From Methylococcales bacterium (GTDB lineage: Bacteria; Pseudomonadota; Gammaproteobacteria; Methylococcales; Methylomonadaceae), in assembly GCA_026399075.1 (NCBI GenBank), contig JAPLRR010000077.1:1-64000 (forward strand): a stretch of DNA of 64,000 nt, read 5' to 3'. The notes below the pieces were generated by a model. That model saw only the letters and a program-made list of their open reading frames with translations. It did no database searches and had not been told where the DNA came from. Below, in pieces: positions 54,724-64,000 of the stretch. Position 1 is the first letter of the stretch, and the number at the start of each line of letters is the position of its first letter. A program made the translations under genes and the position numbers.

Positions 54724-55293
54724 ATTGATTATAATTAGATGACTAATGGCTATCAAAAAAACTGAAGTAAAAATAAAATTTCATCTAACTATTGCAATAC
54801 ACATGCCAGATAGCATTACAGTTTTTATGGGATATGGGGGGGTAACTTTACAACGGGTGTTGTTGGCCAAGAAAGAGGATTATTAGCATTTAATTAATAA
54901 TGGATTTTAAGGTTTAGGCAGTAAACGTACCGGTTGCCTATAGGGATTTATAAGTGGGTGAATTGGCAGGCGGGAAAAAACCTGGAGGGAAAGTTCAATG
55001 AAATAATAGGTCAATTGACGCAATATTTATAATAAATTAGGTTATTTGCCATGATTGCGCTCGACGTTGACGCTGTTGCGGATATTATTAAGCCGATTTT
55101 TTACCACGAAGAACGGACACAAAGTTTTATATTTTTCTTTGTATCTTTCATGTTCTTCGTGGTAATAAGCATTCAGTAAACGTGACTGTGCAGGTGATAT
55201 GTGTTGGCTTGGCCGGGGGGGCTAGCCGCAGGTCGGTGCGGCTAGCCCATGTCCAAACGGTTTTTTGGTATGGGGCTTGATTAGGGACAGTTG
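54724..55293. other. Intergenic region upstream of the octaheme cytochrome
   Basis: About 570 bases with no gene. It is AT-rich in its first 330 bases and includes a long palindrome at 55103-55163. The first part must hold the cytochrome promoter, but no element is convincing. Confidence 0.45.
55103..55163. repeat. Palindrome with ACCACGAAGAAC arms
   Basis: ACCACGAAGAAC (55103-55114) and GTTCTTCGTGGT (55152-55163) are perfect 12-bp arms. ACAAAG (55119-55124) and CTTTGT (55137-55142) extend the stem after an unequal interior loop. The sequence resembles intergenic palindromes that recur in many proteobacterial genomes. It may also end transcription of the lipase gene. Confidence 0.7.
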
Positions 55294-57204
55294 TTAGGCC
55301 AACGAATAAAATTCGGTGATGGCGGCACTTAAGGGGCTGTCCTCACCGCTGACGCACCACGCCCACATTTGGGCGAGGGTGTTGGTTTCGGCCGGGGTCT
55401 GATGAATTTTTAGCAAAGTGCTGTAATAAGGGAAATTGGCAAATTCATCAAGGAACCCCTGCTTTTGCCCAGTCAGGATTTTCTGTTTCAAGGTGCTGTC
55501 AACAATTTGGTTTTGCCAGTTGTTGACTTGGGCATTTTGTACCCACAATACTCGGATGGAGCGGGTGTTGGTAATGCCTAGCAAACGGTTTTCAACGACT
55601 TGCAGGGTTTGTTGGTAGAAAGCCGGGTTGGTTTTGGCCCCCGAGCCATTGGCTTGGTACAGGCCGGAACGTAGGGCATCAAATTCACCGTTTTGGTTGG
55701 CAAAGACTTGTAAAAAACCTTCAGGGTCAGTTTTGCCTGTAAACGGGTTGACGCCATCGCTTAAGTATTTTTTGAATTGGCCGTGTTCAGCATCATAAGC
55801 AACACCAAACAATAATGCCACTTGGGTGGCGGCTATGATCTCCCCCTGTTTTTTTTCCAATACCTCAGCGCCATTGACGAAGGAGATGATTGAACCGACT
55901 GTGCCTTGAACTTGGGCGAGCAGACCAGCCACCCCGGAGTTTTCTAAATCGCCACCGTCGGTGAATTGGGTGTTTTTATTGGCCAGCGGGCCCTTAGAAA
56001 CTTGGCTGACTTGCCAGACATTGTATTGTGGCACCAAAAAGGATTTATCCATGCTTAATAGATCATTGTACATGGCCGCCATTTTGCCGCGCATATCACC
56101 GAAGACGAGGTTTTTGGCTTCTTCGAGGAAGTGTAGAAAATGCGAGTGCAAACTGTCATCGTTAAGCCGCATCATTTCACCGAATATTTTTTGCATCAGC
56201 TCTATCAATTTTGCTGAAAAAAATGCACTGGAACAAGCGGCGATGTCTGTTAGTGTGTAGGCCCTTTGGAAGTCTGCGGCGACTTGTTGAGGGGCATCGA
56301 GCTCTGATAAGTGGGATGTGTAAGCAAAGGTCTCGACACTACCACCGCCAACAATATCATCGGTGCAGGGGTTACGCCCATAAATCCCTGCCGCTACCGG
56401 GGTGACTTGGGTTGGGATCTGTAAAGGTTCTGACATGGTATGGCCAGGGCAGCCTTTGCCAACAATGTTAGTGTTGATGATCAGCATGGGGACTGAGGGT
56501 TTGCCTGCGGCATTTGTCCGCGCATAAACAAAATCCTCTTTGGACGGTGGGTGGGCTTTGGAAAAAATATGGCGGTCGGCATAGGCCGGGGACAAGCTGA
56601 AAAATTTGGCATCAGGATAGTCCCAAGGTGTTTGGTGTGGTCTAAAGAGTGAGTTTTTATAATGGTACAGGCCAAAATCGGCCAACACGTTTTCGCCTAT
56701 GATATACGCCCATAACCATTTGGATGACACTTTCAGGGGAATGTCCTTGAGTAGCGTGATAGTGATAAAGTCGGCAATAATGTTTTTTATGGGGTCAAGT
56801 TCAAACAGGTTGGCGAAGTTTTGGGGGATTTTGCCTAGTGCATTGGCTGCCATGACGCTGACGTTAAAGCCATTAGCTGGGCTTTGGCCGTAAAAGAGCT
56901 GTGCGGGTGGATGGTAGCTGCCCAAAAAATCGGCATCGGTGTAGGTCTGCGGCCGAAAGGTATACAACACCGCAGCCCAACTGCCGCCTGAAACAGACGA
57001 TATATAACGGGTTTTGTCCAGTAAAGCGGTGCCGCTTTTGTCTTTTAAGGTGCTTAGCCCCAGCAATTGGCCCCACGCACACGTTAATGCCCGTGAGCCG
57101 CCGCCTGAAAAGCAGACGGCAATGGCTTTGCGGTCGGGGTCGGCTTGGGCGACGGTGGGGTTGATGGTGTTGTCTGGATAAATAGTGGCTTGATGCGTTT
57201 CCAT
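55294..57204 (-). CDS. cPLA2-like patatin-superfamily lipase
   Basis: 636 residues without a signal peptide. The oxyanion loop is CFSGGGSRA (about residue 32), the nucleophile Ser lies in SSVSGGSWAA (about residue 92), and the catalytic Asp is in FTDGGDLENSGV (about residue 415). The SGGSW form and the large size are closer to cytosolic phospholipase A2 than to bacterial patatins. It would hydrolyse phospholipids or acyl esters. The biological role is unknown, and no secretion or immunity partner is seen beside it. Confidence 0.82.
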   Translation of the reverse strand: METHQATIYPDNTINPTVAQADPDRKAIAVCFSGGGSRALTCAWGQLLGLSTLKDKSGTALLDKTRYISSVSGGSWAAVLYTFRPQTYTDADFLGSYHPPAQLFYGQSPANGFNVSVMAANALGKIPQNFANLFELDPIKNIIADFITITLLKDIPLKVSSKWLWAYIIGENVLADFGLYHYKNSLFRPHQTPWDYPDAKFFSLSPAYADRHIFSKAHPPSKEDFVYARTNAAGKPSVPMLIINTNIVGKGCPGHTMSEPLQIPTQVTPVAAGIYGRNPCTDDIVGGGSVETFAYTSHLSELDAPQQVAADFQRAYTLTDIAACSSAFFSAKLIELMQKIFGEMMRLNDDSLHSHFLHFLEEAKNLVFGDMRGKMAAMYNDLLSMDKSFLVPQYNVWQVSQVSKGPLANKNTQFTDGGDLENSGVAGLLAQVQGTVGSIISFVNGAEVLEKKQGEIIAATQVALLFGVAYDAEHGQFKKYLSDGVNPFTGKTDPEGFLQVFANQNGEFDALRSGLYQANGSGAKTNPAFYQQTLQVVENRLLGITNTRSIRVLWVQNAQVNNWQNQIVDSTLKQKILTGQKQGFLDEFANFPYYSTLLKIHQTPAETNTLAQMWAWCVSGEDSPLSAAITEFYSLA

Positions 57205-57573
57205 AACTGACTCCTAAAAGAGTGGATTATTTAATCGGCCACTGGGCTGATAACATCAACCAACTGGTTGAATTTTCCCCTTAGCAGTTGGCCAGAAGTC
57301 CGTAGAAAGCCCAGCCTAGGATGAGGGTCTTGCCCTGCTGCCGCATTGATGGATTTTTGCCCATTCAGACAGTTGCACAGCTGTTTGTGCAGCAGACTAT
57401 GCCGGGCAATAGGCATAGGATTAACAATCGTTTACGAATCGGTATCCCCAAGGATTTGGCAATGGGTTTGATTTTGGATGTTCGCTGGGGTTTTAGCCGT
57501 CAAGCGTTTTGTAGCTGCGATTACCCCTAGCCAACGGTTGCGTTGCATCCAACGGCATTATTTTGACAAGGGG
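57205..57573. other. Intergenic region between lipase and yacG
   Basis: About 370 bases. Two overlapping open frames on opposite strands (57231-57416 minus, 57321-57530 plus) lack family features, and neither has a good ribosome-binding site. The base composition is like the surrounding genes, so a decayed gene is possible, but no parent was recognised. Confidence 0.4.
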
Positions 57574-57768
57574 TCATTGGAAAAAGGCATCCCCATCATT
57601 TTCATCTTCTATTATCAGCGGCTCGCCCGGTATTCTTTTTTCTTCCATGACCCATTCGCCCAAGTCGATTAATTTACAGCGTTCACAGCAAAAAGGCTTA
57701 TAAATTTCCCCAGTTGTCCAAGCAACAGGGCGCTTGCAGGTGGGGCATTTGACTGTCAGGGGCGGCAT
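57574..57768 (-). CDS. yacG: DNA gyrase inhibitor YacG
   Basis: 64 residues. The four zinc cysteines appear as CPTC and CCERC, followed by [17 protein letters not shown], the family hallmark. It binds gyrase and limits its activity. It starts 1 base inside the stop of zapD (overlap), as in the conserved coaE-zapD-yacG cluster. Confidence 0.95.
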   Translation of the reverse strand: MPPLTVKCPTCKRPVAWTTGEIYKPFCCERCKLIDLGEWVMEEKRIPGEPLIIEDENDGDAFFQ

Positions 57769-58544
57769 CAGAATAAGCAGCAGGTTAAGGTAAAAGGAAT
57801 ATCATCCGTGCATTGGCTTGGGCGTTTATCGTCTGTGGCAGGTTCCATAAAACGGATGGTGCAACGGTGTTTGCCGCCGCTGATTTCAGCAAAGCAGGCT
57901 AAGGACTTATCGACGTTGACTTTAATAAGTTGGAACGGTTGGTTTTTATCGAGCGCAATCTGGAAAAAACCGGCAACGGCAACTTCTTGGCTAGCTGAAC
58001 GGCTGTTGCGGATAAAATTAAGGATAAAGCCGATGGCGGTATTGATATCGGTGAACGGGCTGGCCCAGTGTTGCAGGTCTTTTTGGCAGACACTATCATC
58101 TTGTTCCAGCCAGTAATGGTATTCAGGCAAGTCAAAGGAGCAGGTGCCGCCTGGGATGGAACTGCGTTGGACGATGCTTTGGAATAAATCGCTTTCCATG
58201 ACTTGGATGCCAATTTTCCCAGTGACGGCATACAGTGATTGGATGAGTTGGGCGAGTTCATCCAGGATGTCTTGGAGTTTGCTGGTGTCAACGCCAGCAC
58301 TGTTGGCAATCTTGTTGAGCACGGCGGATTGGCGTTCCAGTTCTTTCAGGATTTCTGATTTTAAATCATTGCGCCTGAAAATGGCCATGATGTCCAGTAA
58401 AGCGCTGATTGCTGCGCGTTTGTCGGCAACTGTCCCACCTGCTGAAAAATGGGCAAATTGTAAAAACAGTTGTTCTAGCCTGATGAATACACGGATGCGT
58501 TCATTAAGTGGGAATTCATAAGTAATGGCGTTAGTTGCTGGCAC
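57768..58544 (-). CDS. zapD: Cell division protein ZapD
   Basis: 258 residues matching ZapD (DUF1342): [21 protein letters not shown] at the start, an alpha-helical middle, and a beta-rich C-terminal part. It cross-links FtsZ filaments at the division site. It overlaps coaE by 14 bases and yacG by 1 base. No unusual feature. Confidence 0.95.
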   Translation of the reverse strand: MPATNAITYEFPLNERIRVFIRLEQLFLQFAHFSAGGTVADKRAAISALLDIMAIFRRNDLKSEILKELERQSAVLNKIANSAGVDTSKLQDILDELAQLIQSLYAVTGKIGIQVMESDLFQSIVQRSSIPGGTCSFDLPEYHYWLEQDDSVCQKDLQHWASPFTDINTAIGFILNFIRNSRSASQEVAVAGFFQIALDKNQPFQLIKVNVDKSLACFAEISGGKHRCTIRFMEPATDDKRPSQCTDDIPFTLTCCLF

Positions 58545-59148
58545 GGTTATCCTGGCTGGCGCTTAATGAAAGGTACAAATTGTGCAGTTTTTTAATGTCT
58601 TCTGCAAGTTTGCCGTCGGTTTTTGAATTGTCGATAAGGTCATCGGCGCGGGCAGCCCTAACGGCGCGGGGCACTTGGCTGGCAATAATGGAGAGTATGC
58701 GTCCAGTGGCCATCCCGTCCCGTTGCCGCACCCGTTCGATTTGGGTTTCCGGTGGACAATCAATCACCAATACCCTGTCAACCAAGCCTGTCATATTGGT
58801 TTCCAATAGTAAAGGGACGCTGATAATGCAATAGGGGGCTGCCAGTTGTTTCGCTTCGGCGAGTATGGCCTGATAAACCAAGGGATGGAGTATGGCTTCA
58901 AGTTTTTTTTTGTGTTGGGGTTCAGAAAAGATGAGCTCACGCATTTGCTTTCTGTTGAGGGAACCGTCTTCATTTAATAATTCTGCACCAAAGCATTGGG
59001 TGATTTGGGCAAGTGCGGGTTGCCCGATGGCAACCAGTTGATGGGCAATTTCGTCCGCATCAATGACCGGTACGGATAACTCTTGGAAAATTTTGGCGAC
59101 TGTCGTTTTACCACTGCCTATGCCACCGGTAAGGCCGATTTTCAGCAT
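58531..59148 (-). CDS. coaE: Dephospho-CoA kinase
   Basis: 205 residues. The P-loop is GLTGGIGSGKTTVA at the N-terminus, then DADEIAHQLV (substrate Asp). The lid region lies near residues 130-160. It performs the final step of coenzyme A synthesis. The 5' end is 4 bases after the pilD stop. Position downstream of pilD is the usual gammaproteobacterial order. Confidence 0.96.
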   Translation of the reverse strand: MLKIGLTGGIGSGKTTVAKIFQELSVPVIDADEIAHQLVAIGQPALAQITQCFGAELLNEDGSLNRKQMRELIFSEPQHKKKLEAILHPLVYQAILAEAKQLAAPYCIISVPLLLETNMTGLVDRVLVIDCPPETQIERVRQRDGMATGRILSIIASQVPRAVRAARADDLIDNSKTDGKLAEDIKKLHNLYLSLSASQDNRASN

Positions 59149-59152
59149 AGGC

Positions 59153-60031
59153 TTATAACCCCATAGTATTTAAATATAACGCGTTGAGCTGTTTGCCCCA
59201 CAACAATGCTATCCAGCCAGCAGCAGCCAAATAGGGGCCGAAGGGGATGGGCGTGCGGTGGTCGTGCTTGACAAAGACTATCATGCTAAGGCCAATGGCT
59301 GCTCCCACTAAAGAAGACAATAAAATGATCAGGGCCAAGTATTGCCAGCCTAGCCAAGCGCCAAACAGGGCCAGCAATTTAAAATCGCCATAACCCATGC
59401 CTTCTTTACCGGTTGCCAGCTTGAACAAATGGAAGATTGACCAGAGTGCCAGATAGCCAGCAGCTGCACCGATGATGCTGGCATGGGCATCGGTGAAAAT
59501 ACCATACAGGCTCAACAATAAACCTACCCATATTAAAGGCAGGGTAATACTGTCGGGCAATAACTGGTGGTCTATGTCAATAAAGCTTAAAGCAATCAGT
59601 GACCACGTCAACACCAGTGCAAACACCGTTTGCGGAGTGTAGCCAAAATGCCAGGCGACCAAGGCGGAGGTCAAGGCCGTGAAAACTTCTATGATAGGGT
59701 AACGTAATGAAATGGGTTGTTTACAGGATGCACAGCGCCCCCTTAAAAAAAGGTAGCTGAGGACGGGTATGTTTTGGTAGGGTTTGATGGGTGTGTTGCA
59801 GGCGGGGCAATGGGACAAGGGCAAAACCAAGTTAAAAGGTTCTTCGACGTTGGCCTCAGTGGTCTCGATTTGCAGATATTCGGCGCACTCCTTGCGCCAG
59901 TTTTTCTGCATCATTGCCGGTAAGCGATAAATGACAACATTGAGGAAACTACCTACCAGCAAGCCAATAACTGCTGCTAAGGTTACCAGTATTGAGGGTG
60001 AAATTAAGAGGCTATCCAATTGTTGTATCAT
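59153..60031 (-). CDS. pilD: Prepilin peptidase PilD
   Basis: 292 residues with about eight membrane helices. The cytoplasmic zinc-binding cysteines are seen as CPAC and CASC between helices 1 and 2. The two aspartic protease motifs are FIDIDHQLLPD and GYGDFKLLALFGAWLG. It cleaves prepilin leaders at G/F and N-methylates the new terminus, as needed for the three pilins at 19-21 kb. It is in line with pilC and pilB. Confidence 0.96.
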   Translation of the reverse strand: MIQQLDSLLISPSILVTLAAVIGLLVGSFLNVVIYRLPAMMQKNWRKECAEYLQIETTEANVEEPFNLVLPLSHCPACNTPIKPYQNIPVLSYLFLRGRCASCKQPISLRYPIIEVFTALTSALVAWHFGYTPQTVFALVLTWSLIALSFIDIDHQLLPDSITLPLIWVGLLLSLYGIFTDAHASIIGAAAGYLALWSIFHLFKLATGKEGMGYGDFKLLALFGAWLGWQYLALIILLSSLVGAAIGLSMIVFVKHDHRTPIPFGPYLAAAGWIALLWGKQLNALYLNTMGL

Positions 60032-60176
60032 GGTGATGTGGGTAAGTTAGTGTGCCTTGGTCAGGCCGTGTTGGTGAATGGGTATGCTAAAAACAAACTT
60101 ATCACTGATGATCCTAAGAAACCTAATGGCCTCGGTGCGGTGCTAGTCGTTTCGCTGTTAAGTGGGTGGCTTGCCA

Positions 60177-61397
60177 TTAACTGATGGCCGCACCCATTTT
60201 GAATATGGGTAAATACATGGCAATGATTAAGCCACCCACTAAAATCCCTAATATGACCATGATGAGCGGTTCAATTAAGCTACTTAGATTATCGACAAGA
60301 TTGTCAACTTCTTCTTCGTAAAAATCAGCCACTTTAGCCAACATAGCATCCATGGAGCCGGACTCTTCACCAATGGCAACCATCTGTTGGACCATGTGTG
60401 GAAACTGGTTGGTTTGTAACATGGCTGTTTGCAGCCTTTGGCCTGTTGCCACCTCTTCACGCATTTTTAATACGGCTTCAGCGTAGATAATATTGCCACA
60501 AGAACCGGAAACTGACTGTAGCGCATCGACTAGCGGGACGCCGGCCGCGGACATGGTTGATAAAGTCCTGGAAAAACGGGCTATTGCTGATTTCTCTATA
60601 ATCATGCCAATCACAGGGAGCTTGAGTAGGGTTCTATCCAAGAAATGGTTAAAAACGGCGGAGCGTTTTTTGAAATAGCCGAACACATACACGGTAATTA
60701 CTATAATCCCTAGGATTATCCACCACCATTTTTTCATGGACTCTGACATATTGACAACCATGCGGGTAAACGCGGGCAAATCAGCGCCAAAGCTTTTGAA
60801 CATATCATCAAATACAGGCACTACAAACAACAGCAGAATGGCGGTGACTATGAACGCCACCACAACCACTGCGACCGGATAAGTCAGCGCCTTTTTGATT
60901 TTCTTCTTCATGGACTCTGTTTTTTCTTTGTAAGTGGCGATTTTATCCAGCAGCGTTTCCAATACGCCAGCGTGTTCACCCGCCTCAACTAAATTACAAA
61001 ACAACTCATCAAAGTAAAGGCTTTTTTTCTTCAGCGCCTCGGCTAAGGTGTCGCCACCTTCCACGTCTGATTTCACGCCCATTAACAGGGTTTGCATACT
61101 GGGGTTATCATGGCCTCTGCCAATAATATCAAAGGCTTGCACCAAGGGTACGCCAGCTTTGAGCATGGTGGACAATTGCCGGGAAAAAACCGCGATGTCG
61201 CCAGGTGTGATGGCCTTGACCCTGGCTGTGAACATCGGCTTGGGCTTTTTTTTTATTTTAGTGACCCGGAAGCCTTGTTTCCTCAATTCGGCCTTGGCCA
61301 GAATTTCATTTTTTGCCAGGATGGCACCGTTGGTTTTCTTCTGGCTTTTGTCTAGCCCTTCCCAGATAAAGTCTTGTTGTTCAGTTTTTTCTGCCAT
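60177..61397 (-). CDS. pilC: Type IV pilus platform protein PilC
   Basis: 406 residues. Two homologous halves of the GspF/PilC fold, each about 120 residues of cytoplasmic helices with FSRQLSTMLKAGVPLVQA and FSRTLSTMSAAGVPLVDA, and three membrane helices. It forms the inner-membrane platform for pilus assembly. It starts 2 bases after pilB. Confidence 0.96.
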   Translation of the reverse strand: MAEKTEQQDFIWEGLDKSQKKTNGAILAKNEILAKAELRKQGFRVTKIKKKPKPMFTARVKAITPGDIAVFSRQLSTMLKAGVPLVQAFDIIGRGHDNPSMQTLLMGVKSDVEGGDTLAEALKKKSLYFDELFCNLVEAGEHAGVLETLLDKIATYKEKTESMKKKIKKALTYPVAVVVVAFIVTAILLLFVVPVFDDMFKSFGADLPAFTRMVVNMSESMKKWWWIILGIIVITVYVFGYFKKRSAVFNHFLDRTLLKLPVIGMIIEKSAIARFSRTLSTMSAAGVPLVDALQSVSGSCGNIIYAEAVLKMREEVATGQRLQTAMLQTNQFPHMVQQMVAIGEESGSMDAMLAKVADFYEEEVDNLVDNLSSLIEPLIMVILGILVGGLIIAMYLPIFKMGAAIS

Positions 61398-61399
61398 TG

Positions 61400-63112
61400 T
61401 TAGTCCTTGGTTATCCGGTTAATTTCTTCCAAGCTGGTTAGGCCCAGGCGAATTTTGTTTAATCCCGATTCACGTAAGTCGTTGATGCCCTCTTCTTTGG
61501 CCAGTTCGGTCAGTTGCAGGGCATTGCCACCCTCCAAGATGAGGGTGCGCATTTCTTGGCTTAGTGTCATTACCTGAAAAATACCGACCCGGCCTTTATA
61601 GCCATTGGTGCAGCGTTCACAACCTACGGGGCTATAGATTTTGAGCGTTTTCAATTCCTCCGGTTTAAACCCCGCATGGACAAGTACGCTGTCAGGAAAG
61701 TCGGCTGGGACTTTGCAGTGCTCACATAAGCGCCGAGCCAAACGCTGGGCCATGATCAAATTGACCGCTGAAACAATGTTGAAAGGCGCAATGCCCATTT
61801 GCATGAGGCGGTTCAATGTTTGTGGGGCATCATTGGTATGTAAGGTGGACAACACCAAATGGCCTGTTTGTGCAGCTTTAACGGCAATTTCGGCCGTTTC
61901 CAAGTCCCGGATTTCGCCGACCATAATGATGTCAGGATCTTGACGCAAGAAGGCCCTCAAGGCGGAGGCAAACGTTAGGCCAGCTTTAACATTCATATTG
62001 ACCTGGTTGATACCTTCCACGGTGATTTCAACGGGGTCTTCAGCGGTGGAAATATTGCGTTCGATGTTGTTGAGAATATTCAGGCCGGTATACAAGGTCA
62101 CGGTTTTCCCACTACCGGTAGGCCCGGTTACTAAGACCATGCCGTAAGGTTTGTTGATGGCGGCCAGGAACAGCATTTCCTGTTCAGGTTCAAAGCCCAA
62201 TTTCTCGATGCCAATATTAGCGATGGTCGGGTCTAAAATCCGTAGCACCACTTTTTCACCAAACAGTGTGGGGCAGGTGTTTACACGAAAATCAATCGCA
62301 TTGTGCCGGGACAAAGTCATCTTAATGCGGCCATCTTGGGGCAGGCGTCGGTCGGCAATGTCCATTTTTGCCATGACTTTAATCCGCGAGATTATCCGGC
62401 TAGCCATATTGGCTGGTGGGCTGGCCACTTGGTAAAGTATGCCGTCAGCCCGGTAACGGATGCGGAAGTTTTTTTCATAGGGTTCCATATGAATATCCGA
62501 GACCCCTTTTTTGATGGCATCCAACAAAATTTTGTTAACAAAGCGGACTATTGGTGCGTCGTCAACTTCCGCACTGGTTTCGGGTTTATTGGCAGGCTCA
62601 TCCCCCCCTGTGATGTTGAGGTTGTCGAGATCTTCATCCATCAAATCCGTCATCGAGGTGTCAACGGCCTCTAGGGAGGTTTCAATGGCTTTGACTAATT
62701 TGCTCTCATCAACCAAGATGGTTTCTGGATGGAGCCGGCTTTGGAACTTGATCTCATCCAAAGCCAGTAGGTCGGTTGGGTCAGACACGGCGACAAAAAG
62801 GGTTTTGCCGCGTCTAAAAAGCGGTAGCGCATGATGTTTTCGGATCAATTTTTCGTCAATCAAATTGACGGGCAGGCTGCGCAAGTCCAGCGCGTCAAGA
62901 TCTAAAATAGGCAGCCCATATTCTTGTGAAGCCCTTTCGGCGACGATTTTACCATTGACGAGATTGTTGGAGACGAGATAGCTCAAGAACCGGACTCGCC
63001 TTTTTTGTGCTTCTTGGCTGTGGATGACGGCATCCCTTTCCGATAGCAGCCCATCATGGACCAGATACTTTGCAAAGCCAGTCAATTGAAAGTCTGTTGG
63101 TGCTGTAGCCAT
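61400..63112 (-). CDS. pilB: Type IV pilus extension ATPase PilB
   Basis: 570 residues. An N-terminal MshEN/GspE-N-type domain (about 1-150) is followed by the ATPase: Walker A GPTGSGKTVTLYTGL, Asp box and Walker B GEIRDLETAEIA, His box TGHLVLSTLHTNDA, and a four-Cys zinc motif (CEHC...CERC). It powers pilus extension. All motifs are intact. A linker near residues 155-180 is rich in acidic residues. Confidence 0.97.
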   Translation of the reverse strand: MATAPTDFQLTGFAKYLVHDGLLSERDAVIHSQEAQKRRVRFLSYLVSNNLVNGKIVAERASQEYGLPILDLDALDLRSLPVNLIDEKLIRKHHALPLFRRGKTLFVAVSDPTDLLALDEIKFQSRLHPETILVDESKLVKAIETSLEAVDTSMTDLMDEDLDNLNITGGDEPANKPETSAEVDDAPIVRFVNKILLDAIKKGVSDIHMEPYEKNFRIRYRADGILYQVASPPANMASRIISRIKVMAKMDIADRRLPQDGRIKMTLSRHNAIDFRVNTCPTLFGEKVVLRILDPTIANIGIEKLGFEPEQEMLFLAAINKPYGMVLVTGPTGSGKTVTLYTGLNILNNIERNISTAEDPVEITVEGINQVNMNVKAGLTFASALRAFLRQDPDIIMVGEIRDLETAEIAVKAAQTGHLVLSTLHTNDAPQTLNRLMQMGIAPFNIVSAVNLIMAQRLARRLCEHCKVPADFPDSVLVHAGFKPEELKTLKIYSPVGCERCTNGYKGRVGIFQVMTLSQEMRTLILEGGNALQLTELAKEEGINDLRESGLNKIRLGLTSLEEINRITKD

Positions 63113-63165
63113 AAGATTAGGTTAAAAGTTCAAAAGGTATTAGAAGGATCACAACCAAAATAGTT

Positions 63166-63198
63166 AAGGGGAAAGGTAGGGGGAGAACCTTTCCCCTT
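63166..63198. terminator. Terminator between valS and pilB
   Basis: AAGGGGAAAGGT (63166-63177) and ACCTTTCCCCTT (63187-63198) are a perfect 12-bp stem around a 9-base loop. It lies 47 bases after the valS stop on the minus strand, and TATTTT follows in that direction. Confidence 0.7.
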
Positions 63199-63245
63199 TT
63201 GTCAATTCAGCCCTACCATTCTGGGTGGCGTTGTATAGCCAAGGC

Positions 63246-64000
63246 TTATAACGCCGAAATCCTTAGTTGTTGCTGTTCAAGGTTGTTCAGTGTTGAGCGC
63301 ATTTCAGCCAATTTGGCCTTTTCTTTATCGATGACATCAGCAGGTGCTTTATCAATAAAGGTTGGGTTGCTTAATTTGCCTTCCACCCTGGGCAAGTCGT
63401 TGTTAATTTTTTGGATTTCTTTCGCCAACCGCGCCAATTCGGCATCCTTGTCTATCAGCCCCGCCATGGGGATTAAGATTTTCATTTCGCCCACCAACGC
63501 GATGGCTGACTCGGGGGTGGCATCGCCCCTATTTAACCACGTAATTGCCGACAAGCGCCCTTGTTTTTGTAAATAAACGGTATTGTTGGCCAAATAAGCT
63601 TGGTCAGCTTCTGAACCATTTTGCAGCAATACTGGCAAGGGCTTGCCGGGGGCAATATTCATTTCCCCACGTATCCGCCGCACCCCCAGAATGAAGTTCA
63701 TCAGCCAATCGATTTCAACGATAGCATCCGCATCAATCTGGCTTTCATCTGCCATAGGATAAGGCTGTAGCATAACAGTGTCGGCTTGGATGCCTGCCAA
63801 AGGTGCGACCCGTTGCCAAATTTCTTCGGTGATGAACGGCATGATCGGGTGTGCCAAACGTAACAAGGTTTCCAGTACCGTCAATAAGGTTTTGCGGGTT
63901 CCGCGTTGCAACGCTACATCATCAGATTGCAGTGAGGTTTTTGCCAGTTCCAGATACCAATCGCAGTATTCGTTCCAGGTAAATTCGTAAAGGGCTTGCG
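63246..64000 (-). CDS. valS: Valyl-tRNA synthetase, C-terminal part
   Basis: About 251 residues of the C-terminal part; the frame continues past the right edge. It begins within ALYEFTWNEYCDWYLELAK and includes HPIMPFITEEIWQ and VRRIRGEMNIAPGKPL, from the anticodon-binding domain. The last 60 residues are the coiled coil typical of ValRS (ELARLAKEIQKINNDLPRVE). The catalytic domain lies outside the window. The TTG at 63911 is an internal codon, not a start. Confidence 0.96.
   Translation of the reverse strand, partial: QALYEFTWNEYCDWYLELAKTSLQSDDVALQRGTRKTLLTVLETLLRLAHPIMPFITEEIWQRVAPLAGIQADTVMLQPYPMADESQIDADAIVEIDWLMNFILGVRRIRGEMNIAPGKPLPVLLQNGSEADQAYLANNTVYLQKQGRLSAITWLNRGDATPESAIALVGEMKILIPMAGLIDKDAELARLAKEIQKINNDLPRVEGKLSNPTFIDKAPADVIDKEKAKLAEMRSTLNNLEQQQLRISAL

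Noticed and set aside
57231-57530. Possible decayed gene between lipase and yacG
   Set aside because: Frames exist on both strands but no parent family was recognised and no consistent remnant could be traced.

Overview
The window reads as chromosomal DNA of a gammaproteobacterial methanotroph (order Methylococcales; an inference). The strongest support is a pair of methylene-tetrahydromethanopterin dehydrogenase genes (mtdB type) at 26.2-28.0 kb, a cytochrome P460-family gene, a large octaheme cytochrome, an N-ATPase ('alternate' F1Fo) operon, and gammaproteobacterial neighbourhoods such as pilB-pilC-pilD-coaE-zapD-yacG and mltD/methyltransferase/rnhA. About 51 protein genes are supported. 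No rRNA or tRNA gene and no CRISPR array was found.

Layout. 0-0.45 kb: edge of a probable transposase gene and its palindromic upstream region. 0.45-10.5 kb: a phosphate block with a CYTH-CHAD polyphosphate-type protein, SixA, pstS, pstCAB-phoU and a zinc-ribbon membrane protein. Pho boxes lie before pstS and pstC. 10.6-14.0 kb: cytochrome P460, a protein with a PEP-CTERM-like tail, and radA. 14.0-18.5 kb: an N-ATPase operon (Q-B-E-F-A-G) that lacks the catalytic beta and the epsilon genes, and whose alpha P-loop and c-ring site carry unusual substitutions. 18.8-20.8 kb: three tandem type IV pilin genes, one with a good sigma-54 promoter. 21.5-25.6 kb: gamma-glutamyltransferase, a phosphopantetheinyl transferase, a small membrane protein and an HD-GYP protein. 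26.2-28.0 kb: the mtdB pair. 28.4-31.7 kb: a metallophosphoesterase and a secreted beta-helix protein. 32.1-34.8 kb: a two-component system. 35.2-40.2 kb: mltD, methyltransferase, rnhA, an HNH protein, a small secreted protein and a glycosyltransferase. 40.6-51.8 kb: a five-gene sensory cluster with an HD-GYP response regulator, a PAS protein without an output domain, a phytochrome-type kinase, a single-domain receiver and a 1298-residue hybrid kinase with an HPt domain. 51.9-57.2 kb: an octaheme cytochrome and a cPLA2-like lipase. 57.6-64 kb: yacG, zapD, coaE, pilD, pilC, pilB and the 3' end of valS.

How it works together. The phosphate block looks like a PhoB-controlled uptake module, with pstS separated from pstCAB-phoU by a hairpin, a terminator and a second Pho box. 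The pilins and the distant pilBCD genes together supply much of a type IVa pilus. The mtdB pair belongs to the H4MPT-linked formaldehyde oxidation route, and the two copies differ at the residues expected to choose NADP or NAD. The 40-52 kb cluster combines phosphorelay signalling with c-di-GMP hydrolysis. A 57-bp element with 16-bp terminal inverted repeats and a perfect 8-bp target duplication (IS66-like ends) sits inside this cluster.

The most unusual items are the incomplete and altered N-ATPase operon, the diverged mtdB pair, the PAS protein without an output domain, the IS66-like miniature element, and the octaheme cytochrome with one CX4CH site.
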